A DNA stretch of 64,000 bases from Boswellia sacra (lineage: Eukaryota; Streptophyta; Magnoliopsida; Sapindales; Burseraceae): NCBI GenBank assembly GCA_013180625.2, contig SNVD02008183.1, positions 1 through 64,000 on the forward strand, written 5' to 3'. This document shows, in pieces, positions 34,401 to 46,959 of the stretch. Under the pieces are notes generated by a model. It was not told where the DNA came from. It worked only from the letters and a program-made list of their open reading frames with translations, and did not search any database. How positions within the stretch are numbered: position 1 is the first letter of the stretch; each line of letters begins with the position of its first letter. A program made the position numbers and the translations under genes.

Positions 34401-37400
34401 GACCACCCATTTCTCATATCTCAAGGTAAAAGTTTCAACAGCTAATTTCTCGTCTCAGACCCAGGTACAAGTTTTTCTAAATTTTGGCACTGTTGCTTCC
34501 TCTCTCTAATTTGTAATTAAATTTTCTCTTTTTTCAATTTTCTTTTCTCTTACAAATTGAGCATCGTGTAAATGTAAGAATAACTAAGACAATATCACAA
34601 TATATAATGGAAAGCTTGTAACTTTTCGAGAGAACAGTCAGAAAATATGGGTTAAATTTTAGAATCCTGAATTTTCCAACTAAAAAGCCACAATCCCATG
34701 AAGTGATCTCCCTAATATTTCCTGGGAATCCAATAAATCAGCATGCTTGAAACCAATGAGAGATTTACATAATCTGACACGAGGTTAGAGATTAATATCA
34801 ATTCTAATACAATAGACAGAATCAAAAGCACTAACCTGATCAAGTACTGTAGCTATATCTCTACCCTTCTCAACAGTATCACGCCTTATTCTCCTTGCCA
34901 GACGGACATCAGCATCTGCACTGAAAATTTTTCAATGTGAAGTAACAGCCCAACTTAGTAACACAAGTGACATAGAAAACATTCCTCTATGTATACAAGT
35001 CATTCTCTCAACTTCAGCTAAATTTTAGTTTCACTAATTTGGCAGGAAAAACATCTGAAGAAACTAAAGTAGCCGAAGTTATTGAAATCGTATTTATAGC
35101 ACTAACTTCATTTAGTACCTCCACGTAAGACCTAAAAGTTCAAGAATTAAAGCAGAGCTGAAGTTAACTTATTGCCTCAACTTGGTCCAATTTCATAACA
35201 AATAGAATCCCAATGTAAAGACAACATTTTGTCCAGCAAAACAATCTCCTAGCTTTGGGGAGCTACAGTTGCCTCAACTCTGAAGTTAGTCCTATTTCCT
35301 AACACGTAGAATCCCATATATGTAAAGACAACATTTTGTCCAGCCAAACAATGTCCCAGCTTTAAGGAGCTACAGGATCCACCAAAGCTACATAAATAAC
35401 TTCCTATACCACAAGGTAACAAAATGCTTTAAAACTTGTATTGAAGATTACAATTCATAATACTCAGTACTACTTCATTTTCTATTATAATTACAGAGAA
35501 AAAATTTAGGCCAGTTAGTATCTATGCATTAGATCATCAAGTAAAATGGAAAAACAAACAACCTGTATCAACAAATATCTTCATGTTCATCAAGTCTCGG
35601 ACACGAGTATCATGGAAAACAAGTATGCCTTCCAAAATTATGACATCTGAAGGATTAACCTGCAGAAGATCTGCAGAAATCAGAGATGTGCACATGATAC
35701 AGAAGCATGGTGACACACATTTTACACAACTCTTACTACATAGCTTACTGAAAAAGACTTGAACAAATAATTGCTCAATCTATGCAACATAAAGGTGTAT
35801 AAAAACATTATCTGAAGACATTACAGCAGCTGAATGACAAAAGCAACGCCAATAATATGCTGAGATATAAAAAACATAAGACTCACAGGACACTCCTTTC
35901 TACCTGTGATTGTAAAAGCGTACTCATGCATGAATTTAAAAAAAAAAAAGTATGAAGAATAAAATTTAAAACTAAAAAATAAAACTAAAAACCAACGTAA
36001 TTAACATGAGGAGCAATTATATTAGGTCTTTTTTGTCAAAGACCCACTTTCTTTTAGTAACAATTTTACAAAGATGTGAGCCATGGTTGAAACCATATAG
36101 CTGTACGTTATTCTATACTAAATTGATTTTTAATGCTAAGAACACAGTAACTTAATGTCTGAGAACCCAGTAACTTAATATCTAAGAACCAGAACTCCAC
36201 ATCAGAACAAATAGACCATGACCATGTCAAAGGACAGCAGCACAAGGGAAACATCCAAACAAGATTGTACACTCTTAAATAAATATAAAATAGAACTTTT
36301 CATTTACCAATATATCTATGATATTTTACAAGGACCTTGCAAAAGACAATGGCAATTACAAGTGAAATGGCATTTTTTTGGACTGTAAGAAATATATACC
36401 CTTCTTGCTGGAAAGATATTGTTTTTGTAACTCTTGAAGTCATAGTTTGGAATATCTACAGCTTTGCCACGCCTCAACTTCTCCATAGAAGATAATAACT
36501 GTTCAGTGTTAAATGCATCTGGCAGTAAAGCAATATTGTGTAATTGTCCAAGTCAGCATAAACTTGGGAAAGGTAAGAGCATGACCGAAGAAGATCAAAC
36601 ACCAGAACTCAACATAATCAAGTTTAATATTCCTTTAATTTTGCCAACAAACCACTATAAGACTCTTCAATGTATAAATCATATATGTCCATATTTCAAG
36701 AAACGACACGACAAAGTAACAGGATTGTTGCATGAATCAAACTTGCAGAATGCTTTAGCACTCAGGTCATACATCAATACAAATTCCAGCATAATACAAG
36801 AAAATCCAGCACAGATCATTTTTCCCTGAATAGATTAAATTTATATTACAGAAATGCCCTCACCAGGATGGTCAAAGTTATATTCATGAACTCGTGCAAG
36901 TTCCTCTTCTGACAGGTTGTGATAAAAGGAATCCTGCCGCATTGTTCATAATGAAATATTCATTTGTGAAAGAAAAACAGCTTATCTCATGCAAATTAAT
37001 AAGAGCATCACATCTGATAAGTTGGTGCCATACAATCAATAGAGGAGGCAGGATGTTCAAACAGAGCTCACAGTTTTATATATTGCATCAAAAGACCAAA
37101 ATGAACAGCCAAACAGGATATATCATTTATTTAAAAGACAAAATATACGGCTAAACATATATAAAGCCAAAGATGCACCAAGATGATTCCAAATCTAATA
37201 GCAAGCCAATTAAGTGGATGAAAGGTTGATATTCAGCATTAACTGATTTGCTCATTTACAATGTTTTCTTCCTTTTTGTTGGGTTCAAGGCTCGAGTTTT
37301 TAAAATTATATGAACGAATTCATGAGAGGTAGAGTGAAGGCAATAAATTCTCCAAAGTTTGTATCTTAAGCAGTATGCAGTTAACAGCAACTCTAGTTTA

Positions 37401-38797
37401 CAAAGCTTGATAACACAAAGTCAAAAAGAAAATGGCAAAATAGGGGAATTATGGTCTGATAATCAAAATTCTTATCTACATGACACTAAAATTTATTTGG
37501 TACAGGGAGAAACCTTACCTGGTTAACCAGTACAACACGTTGATCATGAAGCTGCTGAATAATCATGTCACATACGGTTGTCTTACCAGATGCAGCTCCC
37601 CCAGCAACCCCTGCCGCAGTATATAAACGTTAAAACCAAACTAGAACAGACAAGAAGAACCTATGCAAGACTTGCAACATATAACTCGAAAAAAGTCAAT
37701 ACACTCAAGAAGATGAAAGGCTAGCATGTTAAATGCGGTAGTTGGCAAGTGCCAAACAAATAAAATTAAGTCTAATATGTCAAATGCTAATTTTCAGAGG
37801 CTCTGCTGATATCAAATCATATTAAAGAGCAGAGCAACTGCATGTTATACCTCTATTAAGGATCCCAACTCCCAAGAACGATATGTAGTATTGATCAATA
37901 GATTCAATCAATTGGAGATCTTTGACACTGATGCATAGAAGATTGAATTCTTCACAACTCAACATAAAATTTAAAATTTGGATGAATACAAATCCTTGCT
38001 TGCATCAAATTTAAAAAGGTCATAAACCCCGGACAAAGAAGAACCTGTCATAACAGTTCATTTAACTATAAAACAAGGATCATTATGTGCACTTAATCTA
38101 AAAGAGATTTTACTAATCAATGCACCATAGTCTAAGGTGGCAAATTTTTTTACCTGGAAAACCTAGTTTGAGAATAGTTAATCATAAAAGCACAAATCTG
38201 GGCATGTAAACAACTTATGTTTCCTGAACAGAAACCAAATGTCTACTTATTGCTGAAGAGGACATGCCAGCCAATCCAACCTAATACAAGGACATGCCAT
38301 CTTACACATGTACTTTCAAATTGCTTATGTTACATTTTATTTCTTGGTCAAAGCCTAAACAAACCACCAAACTTCAATTTTATATTTATTCCCAGAGAAG
38401 CTAAAGCTTCCTTGGAGGAAAATGATACAGGTTTATTCAAACCAAAACATCTGTGGGAAGAAGATTGATAAGAGATTTAACAAAGCAGTCATTCATCTCA
38501 CAATTACCTATGGTAATGCTATATATCAGAAGCAATTAAGACTGCAAAATTCAAGTTTTCATGGCATGCTTCAAATTGGCTAAAATGAGATTTTAATTAA
38601 GTAATTCTTAAATAAAACTTTGCGTGCCAGCACTTACCAATGACAAAAGGTTGTTTATGCATGTTTTCAGGTGCAGAAGTTGTTGGCTGCCCTGTTTCTG
38701 TATCTCTAGCATCCAACCCATGACCATCCATATGAAATCCAGAAAAATGGACCCCTGATGAGGCTTCTATCATATCCACAACCGACTTGGAATCCAT
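31428..38797 (-). CDS. UKL: Uridine kinase / uracil phosphoribosyltransferase-like protein
   Basis: Fourteen coding exons, in reading order: 38638-38797, 37519-37610, 36864-36933, 36400-36518, 35563-35659, 34836-34915, 33895-34089, 33610-33693, 33431-33491, 32899-32959, 32353-32446, 32194-32266, 31756-31838 and 31428-31622. All junctions are GT/AG and the lengths sum to 488 codons (487 residues), close to the plant UKL family size. The N-terminal kinase half has the P-loop [12 protein letters not shown] (54-65), DSFYH, and the RLARRIRRD lid. The C-terminal half is UPRT-like with [31 protein letters not shown], the PRPP loop [13 protein letters not shown] (387-399) and the uracil-binding [14 protein letters not shown]. 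It phosphorylates uridine/cytidine in pyrimidine salvage. Whether the UPRT half is active is not deducible here. ATG 38797 is the first Met after a 5'-UTR intron. Confidence 0.96.
35172..35375 (-). repeat. Tandem duplication of about 100 bp within a UKL intron
   Basis: Copies at 35172-35268 and 35269-35375 share TTGCCTCAACT, GTAGAATCCCA-like, GTAAAGACAACATTTTGTCC and GGAGCTACAG landmarks. It lies in the intron between coding exons 5 and 6, with no effect on the coding frame. Confidence 0.85.
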
Positions 38798-38810
38798 AAT
38801 AAACAAATTC

Positions 38811-39524
38811 CTACATATTCAAAACACAAATATATTCACGATGAGGCCACAAGCAAAAGGACACCTAGATCAAGCTGATAAGCAACAGCTCCCTAGAAAC
38901 AATAACCATGAACACCAATCAACATCACGTCCATGAGTTTCCAGGTAAATGCAACGTTTTAACATTTTCATGATAAGAAAACAAACAAACAAGAATCGAC
39001 TAACAATTACAGCAACTTCCAATACAATACTTTAATAACATTGTCCAAACAAAGCACTTGCCGTGGATAGTATTTCTTCCACTTACGTGTACCACAAAAC
39101 TATTCCATGTCTTCTCTCTTTTGTTCTCTACCAAAAAAACAAGAAACAAAACAAACCCAGGTAGCAAAACAACATTCAAAACCCCATTACAACTCTCTCA
39201 GACACATTTGCATTACATCCAACCCTCCACACACACCAACACAACAAACACACTTGCACACAGCAGATTGATCAACAATCAAGAATCACTTAAATCAGCA
39301 AAACCAACACACAGATCACTGAAAGAATTGAAGGATAAAAATCAAAACTTTGATAATAAAAGATTACAACTTTAGATCAAAAAAACCATCTTTCAGATTC
39401 AACTAACTGATTACACTGTTCATTAAACATTTCCCAGATCATAAAATCATAAAGCAAATAAATATATCATCAAAAACAATAATACCATTAACATGAAATG
39501 AAATGCATTCATCATTGAATATAC
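38811..39524 (-). other. Intron in the 5' UTR of the UKL gene
   Basis: On the minus strand a donor CATCAG/GTATATTC (39524) and an acceptor ATGTAG/GAATTTG (38811) bracket AT-rich DNA. The acceptor is 13 bases before the start codon. The leader exon would extend from 39525 to about 39660. Inferred from splice signals only. Confidence 0.6.
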
Positions 39525-39690
39525 CTGATGGGCTCCAAGAATTCCACAGAGAGATAGATTTGAAGACAGACAGGTTTGTAAGAGAGAGAGTGTTAAAACA
39601 GGCCTTTCGTGGATGGTGTATGCGTTTTATGTAATAATTGAATGTGAGGCAAAAAATGTCACTGAGAGAGAATGAGAGAATTGAACTCAG

Positions 39691-39700
39691 ATATATATAG
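39691..39700 (-). promoter_or_regulatory. TATA-like box of the UKL gene
   Basis: CTATATATAT on the minus strand lies about 165 bp upstream of the proposed leader-intron donor, giving a leader exon of roughly 135 nt. Confidence 0.45.
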
Positions 39701-42693
39701 TGCAGGGAGAGATTCTAGGTTTCGAGAGTAGTCATCCTTCTAGGATTATTTACAATTCACCCTTTCTCCCTCTCCAGTCTCCTGGATGCTTTCAGTTTTG
39801 CTAGTGAACTAAAAACCCCGAAATTGACTCCATAACATTATCTAATAATAAATATTTTTCATATAATGTAAGATTTGGGTTAACTTTCTTATATTCTAAA
39901 GTTTCAATTTTTAACATTTTATTCTTTATATTTACTATTCAATATAATTATTTAGTTATATATAGATTAAAATATTAAATTGTAAAAACCTTGAATCAAA
40001 TATAATTATTTTTTATACAAATTTATGAATCTCTACCAACCAAATTTGATGGTTGAAACTGATAATCAAAAAATCATATTTAATATTATCAATTCATATA
40101 TCATTCCAATCAAAACTTACGTTATATCAATCATGTAAAAATAGAATTAAATAATAAATTTTAAAAAAAAAATCTTATATGTGAATTGGGGCATGAGAGA
40201 GTAAGACAGAGGAACAAACACCCAATTTTATACTTTGTACCAACCGAAACCGAAAGCAAAACCATTTAAGGGTAATTTTCCAAAAATCATATGATATATG
40301 TACTTTGTGTTTGCTGTAAAAGGGCAGCTAACAGATTAGATTGAGTAGATGCCACGTCAGAACCAAATCAGACTTGCGTCCACTATTTCTCTTCTCCCTA
40401 AAATCAAATTTGATTTCATTTTAAGTAATGCTATTCATGCAAACTGCTTATATAAATTCATATATATAAATTGATCTGTCATTTTTATACTCATATATAT
40501 AAATTGATCTGTCATCTTTCATCTTTATATGATCGTTATATCATCCATATTAATTAATGTCATCTATTATTGATATATATTTATCAAATCAATATATTTA
40601 TTTATCAAATTACATTATGTCACGTTAATTTATATATATAAATTTATATAAATAATTTATAAAATTAATATTACTCTTTTATTTGTATGTTATCATATTG
40701 CATGATCCTTTTATAGTTTTTGCATTAAATGTTTACAATTTTTTTCTTTGCATTTATTGCCGCCCTTTATTTTTCTCTGTTTTTACCGATTCTAGGTGAG
40801 AAGATAATTGAGAATTGAATTGCATATCCGCAAGAGGTTCTTTTTTATTTTTTTAATATTTTTTTATTTTCGCGGCAAATGATCTCATTAGCCCTCACTT
40901 TTGAGAAACCGACAGGCCACGTTATTAGTGTTGACGATTTTTGTCAGTCAAGTTCTTGGGTTTGACGGTGAAGATTTAATGCTGATTTATATTATTTGAA
41001 ATTGACTGCTCTTTTTCTATTATTTTTGCCCATTTCACAATGCTCTATATTTTTTATTTTGTGTAATTTGAATTTAATTATTAATTATCATGAATTGTGG
41101 ATGTTTGCTTTGCTTTTATTGAATATTATTATTTAAGATTTAAAAAAGACAAAAAAGAAAGAAAAGCCCCTAAATACCCGGCTTGTGATTGTGAGAATGA
41201 GCAGCAGTACATATATTTTAAAATGATTTGATTGCGAATGTTTAGGCGCCACATCACTCGTTGATATAAATTAATAGCCATTCAAGAATTTTATTATTTT
41301 GCAATTCATGTATGGCTAGAAAACATTGATTTTCTGGCGGTTCCTTGAAGAATCTCATAAATTTATTCAAAATCTGGATTTTCTCGGGATTCGCTATTTT
41401 TGCAGAATCATCCATGTTAACATAATGTTCTAAACGCAGCATCGTACACGTCACCACCATCGTCAAGATCATCATGTTATTAAATTAAGTGTATTTTCAA
41501 ACAACCTCGTCCAAGAAATATTTTATAAAAAAGCAATGGTGTGCTCTTTTTTGTTTCATGTGTTTTTATTTTCAAAATGATTTAAAAAATAAATTTTTAT
41601 GATTTAGAGAATGTATTTTAAGTAAAATATATGCGTTTGAAAATGAATTCGTAAAATGCAAATTTGAAAATGATTTTAAGAATATGTATTTAGAAATGAA
41701 TATTTGAGCTGAAATTTTGAAAACAAAAACAAGATATGTGTTTGGAAATGAATTATTGATATAAAATAGAGAGAGAAGAAGAAAATAGAAGATGAAAACA
41801 GAGAGAGAAGAGTTAGGAATGGATAAATTTGAACTCTGAAAATGTTGAAAATAATGTTTTGTGAAAACATATTACAAAAACAGAAAAGAACACGTTTTAC
41901 AAGAATTTCTGTACTCCGAAAATGAAAAACAGTTTTTAGGAAACAAGAAAGAGCAGAGCCTAACAATCTCAAAGGCTTTTTAAAATTACAATAATATCTC
42001 TTTGATTTTTTTTTTCTTTTTTTTGAACTATCCAAATTCAACATTCATAATAAATATACCCTTTTAAATATATAGTTAATAAATATTAAAAAAATTATTA
42101 CAGAAATGACTTTAGATATTTAATTATATTGTAGAAATATCAATAAAAATTCATTAAAATAGTTAGACTTAAAAAAAAATTTCCAAACCTTTGGGAGAGA
42201 GTTGTCATTTACCCTTAAATTAAATCTATCTAAATGACAATTTATTCAAAATTAAAAGTATATATATCCAATCAAAGAAATATACGTGCATGATATTTGT
42301 ATTCATATAACACGCTCTTATTGATTGGTGCACATCTAGCCTTTTTATCGCAAATGTAATATATATTCAATGCGATTTCGGAATATTGTGTTATTAAAAA
42401 TTGATTCCACTAGATCTTTGAAACGATCTATTAACTGGCTTTCGCTTTTCTAACTTTTATCGAAATATGTCAACTTGTTCCACGTTTACCTGCTTCCATA
42501 AATGGCCAATCGGCCATACCATTTGTAATCATGAAAGAATAATTAAACTTCAATTTGATGCTTAAAATATCTTTTCTTATTGAAAATATTTGAAATCTAA
42601 AAGCACTTTAATTAATTTTAAACAATAAGTTCTTTTTTTCAAAAATAATAATAATAATTCAAACACAGTAACAATTATAAGAGTAATACTAAA
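39701..42693. other. Gene-poor AT-rich intergenic DNA
   Basis: UKL upstream region then low-complexity AT-rich sequence. A 24-bp direct repeat (CATATATATAAATTGATCTG...) occurs about 40469 and 40492. The 41254-41475 and 41676-42044 frames are AT-rich with no domain. No gene recognised. Confidence 0.5.
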
Positions 42694-43423
42694 AGCGCGT
42701 TTGTTTAGGTTTTTTTATTGGATAAAAGAGTTTTTAATGTCAAAAACTCTTTTAAATTTTTTTTATGTCGTTTGATTGCCATATAAGAAACGTTTTTGAA
42801 TGATTAAAAAAGATGTTTTATGTTTATTAGAAGAAGCTCAAAATTGAAACTTTTAAGAAAAGCTCTTTTTGAGCTTTTTTTTTTTTTTAGTTTTAAAATG
42901 TCAATCACACTCTCATTTAGTTTTAAATATTTTATTTTATTCTTTCTTTATATCAAAACTTTATTTTAATAATTTAATTATAACAAGAACTTTCATATTT
43001 TTCTCATCAAACAATTAGTGACTTTTTTATAAAGTGGTAAGTCTAATTTGCCCCCTGAGGTTAGGCCTAAAAAAAATGGAGGACCTCAGTTTTCTGAAAT
43101 CTAAAATTGTCCCATGAGGTTACTGTAGTACCGTCCCATGAGGTTACTGTAGTACCGTTAGATTTAACGGAAAATGCATTAAGCCGTTAGATTTAATAGA
43201 AAATGCTACTGTTTATTAGCGTTAAGTTACTATTTAATACATTTTCCATTAAATTTAACGGTGCTAAAGTAATATCAGGGGGTAATCTTAGATTTCAGAA
43301 AACTGAGGTCCTAAGGGGACAGATTAGAAATATCCCTTTAATAAAAGCTGTACTTTTGGAAGTTTTATTTCAAAAAGATCAACTTCAATAAATTCTATTT
43401 CTAGAAGTCGAAACAAACATGCT
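42694..43423. mobile_element. MITE-like element, probable 5-bp target duplication
   Basis: Ends AGCGCGTTTGTTT (42694) and AAACAAACATGCT (43411-43423) are inverted repeats with two mismatches over 13 bp. They are flanked by CTAAA at 42689-42693 and 43424-43428. About 730 bp, non-coding, and carrying a second fold-back element inside. Superfamily not assigned: the 5-bp duplication is short for hAT and the ends are not diagnostic. Confidence 0.6.
43042..43328. mobile_element. Fold-back element nested in the MITE at 42694-43423
   Basis: The left arm from TCTAATTTGCCCCCTGAGG and the right arm (complement TCTAATCTGTCCCCTTAGG) match inverted over more than 100 bp. The match includes GGACCTCAGTTTTCTGAAAT on both sides. 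The left arm contains a direct duplication of about 25 bp (CCCATGAGGTTACTGTAG, 43112 and 43136). No target duplication recognised. Confidence 0.7.
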
Positions 43424-43428
43424 CTAAA

Positions 43429-46400
43429 TCCACAATCGAATCCTTACAATCTAACTTGATCAAAATTCATTAAGGAAAAAAAAAGATTTTATTCTAATTA
43501 TAAACAAATAACACATAAATTTCCGATTTTTCAAATCTACCTTACCCCACCTACTTTTTAAATTTTGAATTCTTATTTTAAAACATCTTTGATTAAATCA
43601 ATTAGTTCAATAAAAAACTTGAACAAGTGTAGAGTTTATATTATACATGTTCACTTCTTCCTTTTAATACACTAACACCTGTATATTCTAAAGCGATTTT
43701 TTATGAAGCACTTTTATGTAAAGCATTTAGAATAACAAGTGGGGCATGCGGAAGATGGTGAGGCTTGTCGCCACATTGGCTTCGTCCCTAGCTAAGACAG
43801 CGTTTGCCTCCGTACAACACGTATGGCCATGGGCTCCACCCAACTTCATCACATGCCATTCAATGTTATTTCTTATCTCCTTCAACAATTCTCCACGATT
43901 TTATAGCGTTTGATTCTTGAGAAAGCGAAAGAAAATTCTTTTAATTCAGAGCCCATATCTTGTTTTCAGTAATGTTCCATTTTTACAATTTTGCTCTCTT
44001 TATAGAAGAAACTTTTCGCAGATTTTTTCAAAATTATACCTACCTTACTTACTTTCCTAAAAGTAAGCCATAATCCTTATCATTTTATTTTTATTTTTTT
44101 TCTTCCTCTCTTAATTCGAACAAAATAGTAACAATACAATTTATAATATTACAATAAAACATATAAGAAATAAAATCATACATATAAATATAAAAGATTT
44201 GAAATAAACATAGTCGTTGCATAAAATTGATATTATCTATTTCATCTTACAATTTTCGTATTTTAAAGGTAAATCTATTAAACTTGATCAACCAGTATAT
44301 ATGTGAGATGCGCGAATATCACTTCATCAAATTTTCACAACCAAATTTGTTCTTTTGGCATTTGTTGTTCTAGTGAAAATTCCTTTTGGTTCTTAAAAGA
44401 AGTTGGAGAAGGTTCAACAATTAAATGAATTTGTAGATAAACTTTAACTTTTCTAATATATATTCATATATATAGTTAATAAAAGGAATAAAAAAATAAA
44501 AGAAAAATCTAAATCTAAAAGGTTGTTAAGTTGTTCTCAAGACAGAGAAGCTTGATAGCAAATATGATATTATGTGTGTATTATATGCAATTATTATTGT
44601 CATATATAGAAATAGTTTTTTAATTAAATAAGATGTTATTATATATGTATTGAAAATAGTGTAGGCATGAGTCTCCAGATAATGTTAATGGACTTTGTAG
44701 AGAAGTCCCTTTCAACCACGCTTATCACGAAATAAGATGAGACGACATATTTTTGTATGGTAGTCATTGTTTACTATCTATAGATTAGCATAGAATGAAA
44801 AGTTTGATTTTAACAGATAAGGATTCATTCATTTAGGTAACAAGTCAAAAATATTCTTGTATATACTTGATTGAAGGAGGCTTTAAATCAATTTCGAACA
44901 AGTCAATTCTGTAATGATGTACGGAATATTAAATATATATCTTAACAACCCCACATTTAATAATTACAATTTGATAAAAAGAAGATAAATTGTTTTTTAA
45001 AAATCGTAAAATATAGTATCAAAATCGATAATTTACTTGCATGGTCGTCGAAGAATTAATATATATTTTCATACATATGTTTAGACTATATATGTATCAT
45101 TCATCTTGTAAACTAATTAGGGTGATGACGAAAATAACAGTAATTTTTCTCGAATAGTGAGAGAGAAGATACATATTATTCTTCTATTTTGCTATAAGTC
45201 AAAAATATTCCTGTATACGAATGATCAAGGAAGAATTAAAATAGTATGAAGAGTTTAGTTTCAAAAATGAATCGTGTGATAATAATTAACATGTGAATGA
45301 TTCCAATGTACGTCCAAGGAAGGGTTAATCATGGATATTATATTTATATATAGTAACTATCTCAAAAGATTAAGAGAAGAGGTAAATTTTTTTTTAATTT
45401 AAATAGAAAAGTATTACTTAATTTAGCTAAAAAGCCAAAAAATACTGTTGTCCTGTAAATGAATGATCTGGCAAGACCTCAATTAATTTTGAAAGTTGAA
45501 TTCAATAGCGTCATACAAGATAATCAAACATGTTTAAATAAAAATAATTCTACACTTGTTTCATGCGGTGAAAAGATTAATATGAGTTATCAATATAATA
45601 AATGCTGATAAGTTATGTGATATTAAATGAGTGATAACATATCAACTTTATATACAGACTTTATAAGTGTAGCATTACTTGTTTAAATAAATATTGTATT
45701 GTACATACACAAAGAATTAATATAAATTTCATTTAAATTAGTTTGGACGCCATTTAATGTAAGTAGATAATAGTAATGGCTCTCAAATAGTTAAATCCAG
45801 TCATATATATTATGAGAAATTAGAAGAGTAGTATTACACGTACTGTCTCAAAATTTGAACAATATGCTACGTGTAAATAATGTGTTACCTATCATATTAA
45901 CTCATCTTTTGCATACTGAAATCATTTTTAAAACTATAATTAAAAATTTTTTGAATATCACTAAAGAAATGCACCGTTATTCACGTAAACAATATAATGT
46001 CGGTGTTTAAATAAATCAGTCAACATCCATTTGTGATATAGATGTATATATCACCAACGTGAAATGGGAAAAATAAGTCTTGAAGGAACATGCATTGGAA
46101 GAAATCGAGGTAGGACCAATTTGCTTGGAAATGAAAATGGGTTAAACGAATAGAATATAGACAGATACTTGATAAAGAAACAAATCTTCAATTGGGTGGT
46201 GCGATCGTTGAAATGTCTATTTCTGTTTTTGCCTTTAATTTCTATCCACGACTAACTTTGCCTTTTCTTAGTTAGAATTCACATTAAGTCATCGTTTTTT
46301 CATTTTATTTTATTTTATGTGTTGGATCTTCCTGATTGTGAAACATTTACACTCCAGGGTGAGGCCCATTTTCAGTTTCCGATTGCTAACCACTATAGCA

Positions 46401-46959
46401 AATGCTATCTCTGGTTTCTACTCTCTGCAACATATTTACAGAGATCTTGCAAACATGTTGCATGGAATTGATTTTTTTAATTCATTTATGCTACGAAAAT
46501 ATAAAGATATACACTTTTTTTTCTCACAAACTGATGCGGTATTATTGGTTCAAACTTTAATATCAAATTATTCATATCCATTTATTACTTTGATTTTCTT
46601 GTATACGCCATTCGTTTACTTACGACAAAACAAATCACTTTGTATAAAGAACTTTGTACATGTAATATTATCATAATAGCTAGCATGCATTTAATAGACA
46701 ATTGAATTTTTATTTAAGGATAGAAGAGGAAGTTTTTAAAGTTTTTTTGAAAAAATATTTTCATAACAGAAAAAAAGAGAAATGAATAAGTTTCTCAACC
46801 ATGCACCAAAAGGTTTAAAAAGAATTTATCAATTTCAATTGTATGACACCGAACACCAATTATTTCCATTATTGAATTGATTATTTATTTATTTTAACTT
46901 TTACTATTCTACTCAAATTGTGACACATCAAACTAGGACCAGTAATACGAATTCTACTC
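43429..46959. other. Gene-poor AT-rich intergenic DNA before the F-box cluster
   Basis: No gene or RNA recognised. It contains three diverged copies of a motif family at 44842-45500. The 46317-46676 open frame (119 codons) has no recognisable domain and is probably fortuitous. Confidence 0.5.
44842..45500. repeat. Diverged triplicate of a short block
   Basis: Blocks at about 44842, 45188 and 45432 share AAGTCAAAAATATTC(C/T)TGTA followed within 10-15 bases by a TGATC/TTGAT motif and a purine-rich tail. Spacing is 346 and 244 bp. Probably an old tandem duplication. Confidence 0.4.

Noticed and set aside
46317..46676. 119-codon plus-strand frame as a gene
   Set aside because: Isolated in AT-rich DNA with Phe/Leu/Ile-rich composition and no recognisable family.
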